The notes: generated by a model from the sequence alone, not told the origin. 64,000 nt of DNA from Caenispirillum bisanense (GCF_039523075.1 NZ_BAAAEP010000002.1:124001-188000); one strand, 5' to 3'. Shown: positions 1 to 8,452, counted from the first letter of the stretch. A program made the numbers and translations.

Positions 1-539
1 AGCAGGCGGCCGGACAGGCCCTCGCTTTCGGCCACGGCGGGCAGCATCATGGTCAGCGGCGTGCGCTGCTTGCGCTTCAGCGCCCGTTCCTGCAGGAAGG
101 CCCCCAGCGCCGCCACGGCCGCCAGGGTGAGCAGGCCGTAGGTGACAACGGACACGCCGATGTGCAATTCCACCCAGCCCAGCGGAATGGGCGCCGACAG
201 CCGCGGTCCCACCGCCGTGCGCCAGATGGCCGCCAGCAGGCCGAGGGCGATGAGGTAAGGCGCCAGCAGCGGCGCCAGCCGCCAGGCGCTGCGGCTCACC
301 GCCGCCAGGCCGGCGAACAGCAGCACCGACACGGCAACCGCCATCCACATGGCCATGGCAAAGCCGGTGTGCCACGGGCCGAATATCTGCCCCAGGGCGT
401 GCATGGCGGGACCGGCCACGGCCAGGGCGGTGGCAAGCCAGAACATGCGGTCGCGCCCGGCGGTGACGCGGCGGTTCACCAGCGCCAGCGGCAGCAGCGA
501 CACGGCGGCGCCCAGATCGTAGACAATCCCTTGGATCAT
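1..539 (-). CDS. CcsA/YpjD-like cytochrome c assembly family membrane protein (3' end cut by window edge)
   Basis: Frame translated directly from the minus strand: 179 codons visible from an ATG at 539, and the C-terminus lies outside the window. At least four hydrophobic stretches are visible (about residues 8-22, 35-50, 64-84, 90-104), followed by WVELHIGVSVVTYG, the conserved block of the cytochrome c assembly (CcsA/HemX/YpjD) family, and a basic loop rich in Lys and Arg. Family members handle haem at the membrane; in many proteobacteria this copy sits next to ffh, which would be off the left edge. It is divergent from ispDF. No Shine-Dalgarno sequence precedes the ATG (see the promoter at 546-575). 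I am fairly sure of the family, not of the precise role. Confidence 0.75.
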   Translation of the reverse strand, partial: MIQGIVYDLGAAVSLLPLALVNRRVTAGRDRMFWLATALAVAGPAMHALGQIFGPWHTGFAMAMWMAVAVSVLLFAGLAAVSRSAWRLAPLLAPYLIALGLLAAIWRTAVGPRLSAPIPLGWVELHIGVSVVTYGLLTLAAVAALGAFLQERALKRKQRTPLTMMLPAVAESEGLSGRL

Positions 540-545
540 GCGCGG

Positions 546-575
546 ACTATAGGCACAGGCTCCGGCGAAAAACAA
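546..575 (-). promoter_or_regulatory. Candidate promoter giving a leaderless ccsA-like mRNA
   Basis: On the minus strand TTGTTT, 18 bases, then TATAGT, ending six bases before the ATG at 539. A start site seven bases after the -10 would fall on the ATG itself. The -10 is good, the -35 weak. Confidence 0.4.
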
Positions 576-667
576 TCGCGCCGAGGGCCGCCGGCTGCTA
601 CCGTCCGGCGCCGGAACGACCGGCCGGCGGCCGGCGGTGAACAAGGCCTGAAGGCAGGAGGAACGGC

Positions 668-1828
668 ATGGTGCGGGTGGTGGCGCTGGTGGTGGCGGCG
701 GGTCGCGGCGCCCGCATGGGCGAGGGCCTGCCCAAGCAGTACCGCCGCCTCGGCGGCCGGCCCCTGCTGCGCCACAGCCTGGCGGCGCTGGCGGCGCATC
801 CGTCCGTCGATGCGGTGCTGACCGTCATCCACCCCGACGACCGCCGCCTCTATGACGAAGCCGCCGCCGGCCTCGGCCTGCCCGATCCGGTGCCGGGCGG
901 GGCGGAGCGGCAGGAGTCCGTCCGCCTCGGCCTGGAGGCGGCAGCGGCGCTGGCGCCGGACCTGGTGCTCATCCACGACGGCGCCCGCCCCTTCCTGGAA
1001 GCAGGCCTGGTCGACCGGGTGATCGCCGCCCTGGCCGATCATCCCGGCGCCATCCCTGCCCTGCCCGTCGCCGACACCCTGAAGCGCGGCGACGGCGGCC
1101 GCATCGTCGCCACCGTGCCGCGCGACGGCCTGTGGCGGGCGCAGACGCCGCAGGGCTTCCGCTTCGCCGACATCCTGGCCGCCCATCGCGCCGCCGCCGG
1201 CCGGGTGCTGACCGACGACGCCGCGGTGCTGGAGGCGGCCGGCGGCACCGTCGCCCTCGTCCCCGGCGCCGAGGCCAACGTCAAGGTCACCACGCCGGAG
1301 GATCTGGCCCGCGCCGAGCGCCTGTTCGACCTGCCGGCCGAGCCGCGCACCGGCACCGGCTTCGATGTCCACCGCTTCGCCGCCGACGGCGACGGCGTGT
1401 GGCTGTGCGGGGTCAAGGTGCCGCACGGCTGCCGGCTGGAGGGGCATTCCGACGCCGATGTCGCCCTGCACGCCATCACCGACGCCCTGCTCGGCGCCAT
1501 CGGCGCGGCGGACATCGGCCGTCACTTCCCGCCCACCGACCCGCGCTGGAAGGGCGCCGACTCCGCCATGTTCCTGGCCCATGCGGCGCGGCTGGCGGAA
1601 GGGCGCGGCGGCCGCATCGCCCATGTGGACGTGACGATCATCTGCGAACGACCCAAGGTCGGGCCGCACCGCGCCGCCATGCGGCTGCGGGTGGCGGAGA
1701 TCCTCGGCATCGCGGCGGAGCGGATAAACGTCAAGGGCACCACCACCGAGGGCCTCGGCTTCACCGGCCGCGGCGAAGGCATCGCCGCCCAGGCCTCGGT
1801 GACGGTGATGATGCCGGCGCTGTTCTGA
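668..1828 (+). CDS. ispDF: Bifunctional IspD/IspF: MEP cytidylyltransferase and MEcPP synthase
   Basis: The 386-residue protein carries out two non-consecutive steps of the MEP isoprenoid pathway: CTP-dependent cytidylylation of 2-C-methyl-D-erythritol 4-phosphate, and cyclisation to the 2,4-cyclodiphosphate. Residues 1-225 are IspD with the nucleotide loop AAGRGARMG (10-18) and PKQY (22-25). Residues 228-386 are IspF, opening GTGFDVHRF with metal ligands D233 and H235 and a further histidine at about 260 in EGHSDAD; the end GLGFTGRGEGI is typical. The IspDF fusion is common in alphaproteobacteria. The start follows a strong AGGAGG six bases upstream. dxr at 61083-62288 supplies the same pathway. 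Confidence 0.97.
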   Translation: MVRVVALVVAAGRGARMGEGLPKQYRRLGGRPLLRHSLAALAAHPSVDAVLTVIHPDDRRLYDEAAAGLGLPDPVPGGAERQESVRLGLEAAAALAPDLVLIHDGARPFLEAGLVDRVIAALADHPGAIPALPVADTLKRGDGGRIVATVPRDGLWRAQTPQGFRFADILAAHRAAAGRVLTDDAAVLEAAGGTVALVPGAEANVKVTTPEDLARAERLFDLPAEPRTGTGFDVHRFAADGDGVWLCGVKVPHGCRLEGHSDADVALHAITDALLGAIGAADIGRHFPPTDPRWKGADSAMFLAHAARLAEGRGGRIAHVDVTIICERPKVGPHRAAMRLRVAEILGIAAERINVKGTTTEGLGFTGRGEGIAAQASVTVMMPALF

Positions 1829-1848
1829 TCCGGCCTGAGGACAGCCGC

Positions 1849-2187
1849 CTAATCTTTTGGCGGAGAAGGCTTTGCCGTCTGCTCGTCGATCCACTGCAGG
1901 AAGGCCGGGTTGCCGCCGGTGACCGGCAGGACGACGATGCAGGGGCAGTCGTAGCTGTGCAGCGCCTTCACCCGGGCAATGACGGCCTCGGCCAGATCCT
2001 GCCGGGTCTTGGCCAGGAACGGCACTTCCTGCTCCTGCTGCACGGCATCATTCCACCAGTACAACGAGGTCATGGGCGCCAGCACGTTGACGCAGGCGGC
2101 CAGCCGTTCCTCCACCAGCACGCGGCCGATGCGGGTGGCCTCGTCGTGGGAGGCGGCGGTCATGTAGAGGATCACGGGGCTGGACAT
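1849..2187 (-). CDS. cutA: Divalent-cation tolerance protein CutA
   Basis: The 112-residue length and the blocks LVEERLAACVNV, SLYWW and EVPFLAKT are those of CutA, a small trimeric ferredoxin-like protein resembling PII signalling proteins and linked to copper tolerance; its true biochemical role is unsettled. GGGAGG lies seven bases before the ATG. It is convergent with ispDF, with a 20-base gap. The Cys and Trp seen in CutA1 metal-binding studies are present (residues about 32 and 44). Confidence 0.93.
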   Translation of the reverse strand: MSSPVILYMTAASHDEATRIGRVLVEERLAACVNVLAPMTSLYWWNDAVQQEQEVPFLAKTRQDLAEAVIARVKALHSYDCPCIVVLPVTGGNPAFLQWIDEQTAKPSPPKD

Positions 2188-2251
2188 GGACTCGCCTCCC
2201 TCTCATCCGTAGGATTGGCCGCGACGTCAGCAGGCAGGGGAAACGCCGTCG

Positions 2252-2563
2252 ATGGGCCGGGGGAAAAAGGTGCGCGAACAGGGTGTTGAGGTCAACGCCG
2301 GGGGTGAGGCGGCGGCTCCGACTCCGGTGGCGTTGAGCGCCGCCCAGCGGGCGTGGCTGCAACGGGGCCTCGATCAGCCGGGCGGCAAGCTGCCGCTGTT
2401 CGATGCCGAGGGACGCCGGGTATCGGCGCAGACGGTGCAGGCCTGCCTCGACAAGGGGGTGGCGGAACCGTGGTTCGCCAACCCGCTGAAGCCCGACTGG
2501 CTGGTGTGCAAGCTCACCCCGCTCGGCCGCCTGTCGCTCGCCGCTGCCGGCGATCACAGATAG
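2252..2563 (+). CDS. Small conserved protein of unknown function
   Basis: A 103-residue soluble protein that I recognise only as a type seen in Rhodospirillales, without a function. The N-terminal 25 residues look disordered (Lys, Glu, Gly, Ala rich). The rest is compact, with AQRAWLQRGLDQPGGKLPLF, then EPWFANPLKPDWLVCKLT, a pattern suggesting a small winged-helix-like fold, but this is inference. Its 3' end overlaps the convergent glycosyltransferase by 10 bases. The start is uncertain because no clear Shine-Dalgarno is visible; a GTG at 2270 is an alternative. Confidence 0.6.
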   Translation: MGRGKKVREQGVEVNAGGEAAAPTPVALSAAQRAWLQRGLDQPGGKLPLFDAEGRRVSAQTVQACLDKGVAEPWFANPLKPDWLVCKLTPLGRLSLAAAGDHR

Positions 2564-3624
2564 CGGTTCAGGATGGCGGCCGCCTCCGCCGCCCCTGACG
2601 GCCGCGCCGGACGACGCTCCCGCGCCTGCAACAACGTTTGCAGTTTATCAGCAAAATCACCGGCTTGGTACTCGTCTGCCGCCACTTCGGCGACCGGCAC
2701 GTGGGCCCCTGCCCAGGTCATCATGTGGGGAGTCTCCGGCCAGTCGTTGCGCTCCCGGTACAGAATCGCGGTGCCGGCGCAGGCGGCTTCGGTGACGGTG
2801 CCGTAGCCCGGCTTAGTCAGCACCACGTCGGCCGAGGCCACCAGTTCGGTGAAGCTGAACGGCAGGCCGTCGCCGCGCACCACGTCGGGATGCGGGCCGG
2901 CGCGGTCGGGGCCGCAGGTGACCAGCGTCCAGCCGGGAAAGCGCGGCCACCGGGCCACCGGCAGCTCACCGCCGAAGCCGCCCATGGCCACCAGTACCAC
3001 CGGCGCGTCGGGCGCGCGACCGAGTGCCGCCCGCAGCTCCGCCCGCCGGGGCGCGGCGGTGGCGCAGATGGGGCCGACCGGGATGGTGTTGCCGAGGTCC
3101 GGCATGGGAACGAAGGGGCTGGTCTGCAGGAAGGCCTCGGCGCCGGCATAGATCGCCTGCAGGCGCTCCAGGATGTCCGGCGCCTGGCAGTAGGCGCCGA
3201 GGATCTGCCCCCAATGGAAGGGCGCCAGCGCCACGGCGGGGATGCCGAGCCGGCGGGCCGCCTCCAGCGGCACGAAGCCGACGTTGGACACCACCAGATC
3301 GGGCCGGAACGAGCGCTGCCGCGCCATTTCCTCCGCCACGGCCGCCTCGAAGCGGTCGAACAGGCGGCGGTAGGCAGTCAGGCTGTCGGCCGGCAGCACG
3401 GTGTTGCTGTCGGCATTGACCATGCCGGGGTCGTCGATGCGGCAGTCATGCAGGGCGAGCGGCAGGCGCAGGCGCTGCCCCACCCACGCTTCTGGCGGGC
3501 CGCCGACCAGGGCGAGGCGCAGGTCCGGCCGCAGGGTGCCGAGGGCATTCAGCACCGCCACGGTGATGGCGCCGTGGCCGTAGCCGTGGGGCGTGACGGC
3601 GGCATAGAGGGCGGCGGCGGGCAT
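2554..3624 (-). CDS. MurG/UGT-like glycosyltransferase (GT-B fold)
   Basis: Predicted 356 residues. The N-terminal domain opens with a glycine-rich loop (VTPHGYGHGAI, residues 9-19). The C-terminal domain has MGGFGG and SADVVLTKPGYGTVTEAA, the nucleotide-sugar binding signature shared with MurG and the N-terminal part of L-arabinokinase-like proteins. The donor and acceptor are unknown. The frame stays open upstream through the tRNA-Pro gene, which would add about 49 residues of translated tRNA; I therefore start at the ATG at 3624, which has GGAGG 12 bases upstream. It lies 76 bases after the tRNA on the same strand and may be reached by read-through. Confidence 0.75.
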   Translation of the reverse strand: MPAAALYAAVTPHGYGHGAITVAVLNALGTLRPDLRLALVGGPPEAWVGQRLRLPLALHDCRIDDPGMVNADSNTVLPADSLTAYRRLFDRFEAAVAEEMARQRSFRPDLVVSNVGFVPLEAARRLGIPAVALAPFHWGQILGAYCQAPDILERLQAIYAGAEAFLQTSPFVPMPDLGNTIPVGPICATAAPRRAELRAALGRAPDAPVVLVAMGGFGGELPVARWPRFPGWTLVTCGPDRAGPHPDVVRGDGLPFSFTELVASADVVLTKPGYGTVTEAACAGTAILYRERNDWPETPHMMTWAGAHVPVAEVAADEYQAGDFADKLQTLLQARERRPARPSGAAEAAAILNRYL

Positions 3625-3645
3625 GGCGCGGGCGAACCTCCGGCT

Positions 3646-3677
3646 GAAACGACGAAGGGCGCCCCTGGGGGCGCCCT
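3646..3677 (-). terminator. Hairpin after tRNA-Pro
   Basis: A 10-base perfect inverted repeat (3656-3665 with 3668-3677) lies 24 bases downstream of the tRNA 3' end and is followed on the minus strand by TCGTCGTTTC. The T tract is broken, so it may terminate only partly and allow transcription into the glycosyltransferase. Confidence 0.45.
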
Positions 3678-3700
3678 GTCGGTCCTGGATTTGGAGAGAA

Positions 3701-3777
<77 letters not shown>

Positions 3778-3815
3778 ACCGTCTCTGCTCCGGGGTTTCC
3801 CCCGAAGAGGCGCGC

Positions 3816-3844
3816 ACTATACCCACCACCCGACGGCTTGGCAA
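3816..3844 (-). promoter_or_regulatory. Strong sigma70-type promoter of tRNA-Pro
   Basis: On the minus strand TTGCCA, 17 bases, TATAGT, directly followed by GCGCGCC. A GC-rich discriminator of this type is known from stable-RNA promoters under stringent control, so (p)ppGpp sensitivity is a reasonable inference. Confidence 0.75.
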
Positions 3845-3928
3845 CGCCTCATTTGTAGAAAAATCCTCGCCGTGGGAGGGACTTGCGGGACACTGTCTCA
3901 CCGCCGCCGGAGCAGCGGCCGCCGCCCG

Positions 3929-4498
3929 TCACGCCGCCTGCTGACGCCGCAGTTCCGCCGCCAGTTCATCGCGCAGCGCCACAAGGTCGGCCAGCGCCGC
4001 CTCGATCTCCGCCCGCGCCTCGGCCGGCAGGGCGCGCGACAGGGTGGCAGGAGCCGCCGCCGTCACCTCGTCCGATGCCGGAGCGGATACGGTTGCGATT
4101 GCGGCTGCGGTCGCCGGCGGCGCGGCCGGGGCATCGAAGGGCAGCGACGGCGAGCGGTCGTCGTCCGCCGCGGCGGCGGACTCCAGGCTGGCCGGCAGCG
4201 GCGCCACGTCGCCCACCAGCGCCTTCACGCCCTTCTCGCGCAGCAGCTTCTGCACGCCCTTGATGGTCAGGCCGTCGTCATAGAGCAGCGCCCGGATGCG
4301 CTGCAGCAGCACCACGTCTTCCGGGCGGTAATAGCGGCGGCCGCCGCCCCGCTTCATGGGGCGGATCTGGGTGAACTTGGTTTCCCAGAAGCGCAGCACG
4401 TGCTGCGGCACGTCCAGTTCCTCGGCGACTTCGCTGATGGTGCGAAACGCAGCTTCGGACTTCCCGCCGTTGCGAGTCCCGCCCGTCGAGTCGGTCAT
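3929..4498 (-). CDS. MerR-family transcriptional regulator
   Basis: A 189-residue protein. Residues about 18-85 are a MerR-type winged helix (TISEVAEELDVPQHVLRFWE, then GGGRRYY and a helix ending in VQKLLREKGV). The middle, about 95-150, is an Ala/Pro/Asp-rich linker, and the end is a short coiled coil with regular Leu and Glu. There is no cysteine metal site, so it is not a mercury-type sensor. It follows ihfA by 29 bases; the ihfA-merR-tRNA-Pro order is common in alphaproteobacteria, but the ligand is unknown. A weak CCTC/GAGG stem plus five Ts (about 3859-3879) follows it. Confidence 0.85.
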   Translation of the reverse strand: MTDSTGGTRNGGKSEAAFRTISEVAEELDVPQHVLRFWETKFTQIRPMKRGGGRRYYRPEDVVLLQRIRALLYDDGLTIKGVQKLLREKGVKALVGDVAPLPASLESAAAADDDRSPSLPFDAPAAPPATAAAIATVSAPASDEVTAAAPATLSRALPAEARAEIEAALADLVALRDELAAELRRQQAA

Positions 4499-4527
4499 GT
4501 CGTCGTTCCCTGCCGGCGGCGTTCCCG

Positions 4528-4842
4528 TCAATGGGCGGTGCCGTCCTTCACGCTGGCGTTGATCTGGCTCTTGAGGAGCTGGGACGGGCGGAAGACCAGA
4601 ACCCGACGCGGCAGGATGGGCACTTCCTCGCCGGTCTTCGGGTTGCGGCCGACGCGCTGGCCCTTCTGCCGCACGGAGAAACTGCCGAAGGAGGAGATCT
4701 TCACCACCTCCCCCTGGGCCAGCGCCGTGGAGATCTCCTCCAGCACCATTTCCAGCAGATCGGCCGACTCGTTGCGCGACAGCCCCACCTCCTGGTAGAC
4801 GGCTTCGCTGAGCTGGGCCCGCGTTATGGTTCTCCCGGACAT
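4528..4842 (-). CDS. ihfA: Integration host factor subunit alpha
   Basis: A 104-residue DNA-bending protein of the HU/IHF family, partner of IhfB (not in this window). Visible marks are the N-terminal helices ending LLEMVLEEI, then KISSFGSFSVR, RVGRNPKTGEE and the DNA-minor-groove arm region VPILPRRVLVFRPSQLLK. The IHF-alpha type is indicated by the RNPKTGEE-VPILPRRV arm and by its usual position between fabH and merR. It lies 147 bases after fabH, a gap with a hairpin (about 4960-4985) and a poor candidate promoter, so it may be transcribed separately. Confidence 0.95.
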   Translation of the reverse strand: MSGRTITRAQLSEAVYQEVGLSRNESADLLEMVLEEISTALAQGEVVKISSFGSFSVRQKGQRVGRNPKTGEEVPILPRRVLVFRPSQLLKSQINASVKDGTAH

Positions 4843-4989
4843 GGCATCGCCCCATTCCCAAGGTTAGGGATCAACGGTAACCCCCTAAGGGGAAACCCGT
4901 CAATATCAACATCTTGGAAGACGACGTTGCAGCGCCCTTCGGAACGGACCGGTGGGGTAGCGCAACACCTCCTTGGAGGTAGCGCGCAG

Positions 4990-5970
4990 TTACATGCGGA
5001 CCAGCGCCGATCCCCAGGTGAAACCGCCGCCCATGGCCTCCAGCAGCACCAGCTGGCCGGGCCGGATGCGGCCGTCCTTCACCGCCTCGTTCAGCGCCAG
5101 CGGGATGGAGGCGGCCGACGTATTGGCATGGCGTTCCACCGTCACCACCACCCGGTCGGTGGACATCTGCAGCTTGCGGGCGGTGCCGTCGATGATGCGC
5201 TTGTTGGCCTGGTGGGGCACCAGCCAGTCGATGTCGGCCGGCGTCAGGCCGTTGGCGACGATGGCTTCCTCCACCACCTGCGCCAGGTTGACGACGGCAT
5301 GGCGGAAGACTTCCTTGCCGGTCATGCGCAGGTGGCCGACGGTCTGGGTGGAGGACGGACCGCCGTCGACGTACAGCAGGTCGTGCTGACGGCCGTCGGA
5401 ATGCAGGTGGGTCGACAGGATGCCGCGGTCGGCGTTGGTGCCGGCGCCGTCCTCGCGCCGCAGCACCACGGCCCCGGCGCCGTCGCCGAACAGCACGCAG
5501 GTGGTGCGGTCGCTCCAGTCCAGGATGCGGCTGAAGGTCTCGGCGCCGATCACCACGGCGGTGCGCACCTGGCCGGCCTTGATGAAGTTGTCGGCCACCG
5601 CCAGGGCGTAGACGAAGCCCGAGCACACGGCCTGAACGTCGAACGCCGGCCCGCCGGGGCAGCCGAGCCGCGCCTGCACCTTGGCGGCGGTGGCCGGGAA
5701 GGTGTTGTCCGGCGTCGCGGTGGCGACGATGACCAGATCCACCTCCGACGGGTCGACGCCGGCATGGCGCAGGGCATCCAGCGCTGCATGGGTGGCGAGA
5801 TCGCCGGTGGTCTCGCCGTCGGCGGCGATGTGCCGGCTGCGGATGCCGGTGCGCTCGACGATCCAGTCGTCGGTGGTCTCGACCCTTGCCGCGAGTTCCG
5901 CGTTCGTGACGACCTTCTGCGGCAGATAGGCGCCGCAACCGACGATGACGGACCGATAGACCATGCTCAT
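4990..5970 (-). CDS. fabH: 3-oxoacyl-ACP synthase III (KAS III)
   Basis: A 326-residue enzyme that starts fatty acid synthesis by condensing an acyl-CoA with malonyl-ACP. The Cys-His-Asn triad is visible as AVCSGF (Cys about 115), VPHQANKRI (His about 253) and HANTSAAS (Asn about 283). The ATG at 5970 overlaps the plsX stop as ATGA, so translation is probably coupled; an ATG two codons later is possible, and the frame extending to 6036 would run into plsX. The CoA-binding region RTGIRSRHIA is intact. Confidence 0.97.
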   Translation of the reverse strand: MSMVYRSVIVGCGAYLPQKVVTNAELAARVETTDDWIVERTGIRSRHIAADGETTGDLATHAALDALRHAGVDPSEVDLVIVATATPDNTFPATAAKVQARLGCPGGPAFDVQAVCSGFVYALAVADNFIKAGQVRTAVVIGAETFSRILDWSDRTTCVLFGDGAGAVVLRREDGAGTNADRGILSTHLHSDGRQHDLLYVDGGPSSTQTVGHLRMTGKEVFRHAVVNLAQVVEEAIVANGLTPADIDWLVPHQANKRIIDGTARKLQMSTDRVVVTVERHANTSAASIPLALNEAVKDGRIRPGQLVLLEAMGGGFTWGSALVRM

Positions 5971-7025
5971 CCCGAAACGACTGATGATGGGGCGACTGCC
6001 GGCACGGGGTCCGGCTGGGCGGCGAGGCGCGTACACTCCTCGCGGATACGGTCGTTCAGGCGGTTGCGGATGAGGTCGACCGCCACGCCGATGGCGTTGG
6101 CGAAGCCGACGGCATCCGTGCCGCCATGGCTTTTCACGCAGATGCCATTCAGGCCGATCAGCATGGCGCCGTTGTAGCGCCGCGGATCGGTGCGCTGCCG
6201 CACCTTGGCAAGCGCGCCCTTGGCCAGCAGGTAGCCGATGCGGGCCAGCAGCGAACTGCCGAAGGCATCCTTCAGGAACTTGGTATAGAGCTTGGCGGTG
6301 CCCTCCGCCGTCTTCAGGGCGACGTTGCCCGTGAAGCCGTCGGTGACCACCACATCCACGGTGCCGGCGCCGATGTCATCGCCCTCCACGAAGCCGTGGA
6401 AGCGCATGTTCAGCGGATGCTCGCGCAGGATGCGGTGGGCCTCGCGCAGGGCATCGGTGCCCTTCAGGTCTTCCGAACCGATGTTCAGCAGCCCGATGGA
6501 CGGCTGCACATGGCCGAGCAGACAGCGCGCGAACACCTCGCCCATGATGGCGAATTCGACCAGGTTGTTGGCCTGCACCTCCGTGTTGGCGCCGAGGTCG
6601 AGCATGATGCTCTCGCCCCGCACCGTCGGGATCATGGTGGCGATGGCCGGCCGGTCGATGCCGGGGAGCGTGCGCAGCATGAGCTTGGCCATGGCCATCA
6701 GCGCGCCCGTGTTGCCCGCCGAGACGACACCCGCCGCCTCGCCGTCCTTCACGGCCTTGATGGCCAGACCCATGCTGGAGGTCCGCCCGGTCCGCACCGC
6801 CTGCGACGGCTTGGCGTCGCCGGAGATGACCTGGTCGGTATGCCGCAGGGTGACGCGGTCCTGCATCTCCTGCGGCACGAGCGGGGCGATGCGCCGCTCG
6901 TCGCCGAACAGAAGATAATGGACCTCGGGATAACGCTTCCGCGCTATCTGCATCCCCTCGATAACCATATGAGGGGCGTGATCGCCCCCCATGGCATCAA
7001 GAGACAGGGTGAGCCGCTCGCTCAC
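5967..7025 (-). CDS. plsX: Phosphate acyltransferase PlsX
   Basis: Converts acyl-ACP to acyl-phosphate, the donor for PlsY in phospholipid synthesis. About 352 residues, opening LTLSLDAMGGDHAP, with VVSAGNTGALMA and MLDLGAN motifs of the PlsX/Pta-like fold. I choose the GTG at 7025 because GGAAGG stands ten bases before it and the PlsX core begins within five residues; an upstream start at 7100 would overlap rpmF. It sits between rpmF and fabH as in most proteobacteria. Confidence 0.95.
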   Translation of the reverse strand: MSERLTLSLDAMGGDHAPHMVIEGMQIARKRYPEVHYLLFGDERRIAPLVPQEMQDRVTLRHTDQVISGDAKPSQAVRTGRTSSMGLAIKAVKDGEAAGVVSAGNTGALMAMAKLMLRTLPGIDRPAIATMIPTVRGESIMLDLGANTEVQANNLVEFAIMGEVFARCLLGHVQPSIGLLNIGSEDLKGTDALREAHRILREHPLNMRFHGFVEGDDIGAGTVDVVVTDGFTGNVALKTAEGTAKLYTKFLKDAFGSSLLARIGYLLAKGALAKVRQRTDPRRYNGAMLIGLNGICVKSHGGTDAVGFANAIGVAVDLIRNRLNDRIREECTRLAAQPDPVPAVAPSSVVSG

Positions 7026-7071
7026 TTGTGTCGCACCTTCCGTGGCTTCCACAACGCACGCCGCGAGGCGC

Positions 7072-7254
7072 TCAAGCCTCGGCGTTCGCGACGACCTCAC
7101 GGCCGTCGTAGTGGCCGCAGGAGGTGCACACGTGGTGCGGACGCTTCAGCTCGCCGCAGTTGGCGCACTCATGAGCGTTGGCGGCACCCAGGCTGTGGTG
7201 GGCGCGGCGCATGTCGCGGCGGGACTTGGAGGTCTTCTTCTTGGGAACGGCCAT
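7072..7254 (-). CDS. rpmF: 50S ribosomal protein L32
   Basis: A 60-residue basic protein, MAVPKKKTSKSRRDMRR at the N-terminus, with HECANCGE and HVCTSCGHY. The four cysteines form the zinc-ribbon version (C+) of L32. It binds the large subunit near the exit tunnel. It is followed by plsX 46 bases on, the usual rpmF-plsX-fabH coupling of ribosome and lipid genes. Confidence 0.98.
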   Translation of the reverse strand: MAVPKKKTSKSRRDMRRAHHSLGAANAHECANCGELKRPHHVCTSCGHYDGREVVANAEA

Positions 7255-7343
7255 TTTCTGCTAACTCCAGTTAAGGGGCCACGGGAAAGCCAGCTTATTT
7301 AGCGGAAAAGAGTCCGGGCGGCAAGCCGTGGGGCACTTCTGTT

Positions 7344-7901
7344 TCAGTGGCTTTTTTTCTGCAGCGCGGCGAGCGCCGAGAACGGGGTGTTGGGCAGCGT
7401 GTCCGGGCCGTCCAGCTCCACCCCCTTCGGGGCGGTCACGGCGGCGCCGGGCTTGCGCGGGAAGGGATCGAGGGCCAGGGCCAGATGTTCCGCCACCGCC
7501 TCGCCCACATCCACCATGCCGGCGGCGTCGAAGGGCTCGGGCGGGTCGCTGGCCTCCACATCCAGGTGGATTTCCTGGCCGGGTCGATACTCATCCGCGG
7601 CCGGACCGTACAGCATCTCGAAACTGTCTTCCACCCGGGCGGCGAAGGGATCGAGCGTGACGACGCAGGTCTGGGTCACGTCGGCTGCAAAGCTCGCGGT
7701 CAGCCGCACCAGCGGGCCGCCGGCCACCAGCTTGAGGTGATACTCGGCGGTCAGGGACTCGATGGAGGGCAGGCCGAACCGTTCCGCCAGGGCGGCGCGC
7801 TCGGCCTCGGTCGCCTCCACGGTGCCGATGAAGCCGTCCGGCGGCAGGCGGTCGGGGGCGTGCTGGCGGCTGAACTCCGGCATGCCGGCTTCGGTGGTCA
7901 T
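7344..7901 (-). CDS. yceD: YceD family protein (DUF177)
   Basis: A 185-residue soluble protein of the YceD/DUF177 family, normally just upstream of rpmF and connected with 23S rRNA or large-subunit accumulation. The family core is visible as VRLTASFAADVTQTCVVTLDPF and the late DPPEPFD block. The usual CxxC pair is reduced to a single Cys in TQTCVV, so it lacks the zinc site some members have. Its start overlaps the CBP3-like gene stop as ATGA. Confidence 0.9.
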   Translation of the reverse strand: MTTEAGMPEFSRQHAPDRLPPDGFIGTVEATEAERAALAERFGLPSIESLTAEYHLKLVAGGPLVRLTASFAADVTQTCVVTLDPFAARVEDSFEMLYGPAADEYRPGQEIHLDVEASDPPEPFDAAGMVDVGEAVAEHLALALDPFPRKPGAAVTAPKGVELDGPDTLPNTPFSALAALQKKSH

Positions 7902-8452
7902 GGCTGCATCTCTTTGTCGGCGACGGGCGGGAACGGCCCGGTTTCGGCGGTCAGGGCTTCCAGCGGCTGCGAGTCCAGGCGGGCGGCGAGCGTCTCCATA
8001 TAGGACGCCAGCGCATCCACCGCAGCATCGGAGGGTTCGGTATTGCGGTAAACGTTTTCGCGCAGCGCCCGTCGCAGCACGTCGCGCCCGCCGGTCAGCC
8101 CCTCCTCATAGGCGCCGCCGCGGCCGTAGAAGGCGCGCGCCATGCCCTTGACGTGCTTGCCGACCGACAGGTCGCCGACCCCCATCTCGCGCAGGGAGCG
8201 GTCCATGTCGCGGAACATGACGTCGAAGATGTCCTGCGCCAGATCCTGCCCTTCGCCGGGAATGGCGCCCATGCGGCGGAACAGCAGGTGGGCATGGATG
8301 ACGATCATGTCGAAACGGCCGTCCACCGTATCGGGCACCTCGGCCGTGTCGTAGAACCAGCCGTCGCGGGCCCGGTTCACCAGCCGCATGTAGACATCCT
8401 CGGCGAGGCGTCGGCGGCGGCGCCGGGCGGCGGAAAAGCGGTCGAAGATCAT
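7898..8452 (-). CDS. Ubiquinol-cytochrome c chaperone (CBP3/UQCC1 family)
   Basis: A 184-residue protein matching the CBP3 domain: RLVNRARDGWFYDTAEVPDT, then FDMIVIHAHLLFRRM, then a C-terminal helical part with MARAFYGRGGAYEEGL. In mitochondria the family assists cytochrome b maturation for complex III; the same role is inferred here. The N-terminus is strongly basic (several Arg after residue 9). I start at the ATG at 8452; longer frames enter the bamE promoter region. It is divergent from bamE and four bases overlapped with yceD. Confidence 0.9.
   Translation of the reverse strand: MIFDRFSAARRRRRRLAEDVYMRLVNRARDGWFYDTAEVPDTVDGRFDMIVIHAHLLFRRMGAIPGEGQDLAQDIFDVMFRDMDRSLREMGVGDLSVGKHVKGMARAFYGRGGAYEEGLTGGRDVLRRALRENVYRNTEPSDAAVDALASYMETLAARLDSQPLEALTAETGPFPPVADKEMQP

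Noticed and set aside
4960..4985. Hairpin directly after fabH as a terminator
   Set aside because: A short stem ACCTCC/GGAGGT with a GCGC flank exists but no T tract follows on the minus strand; kept only as a remark.
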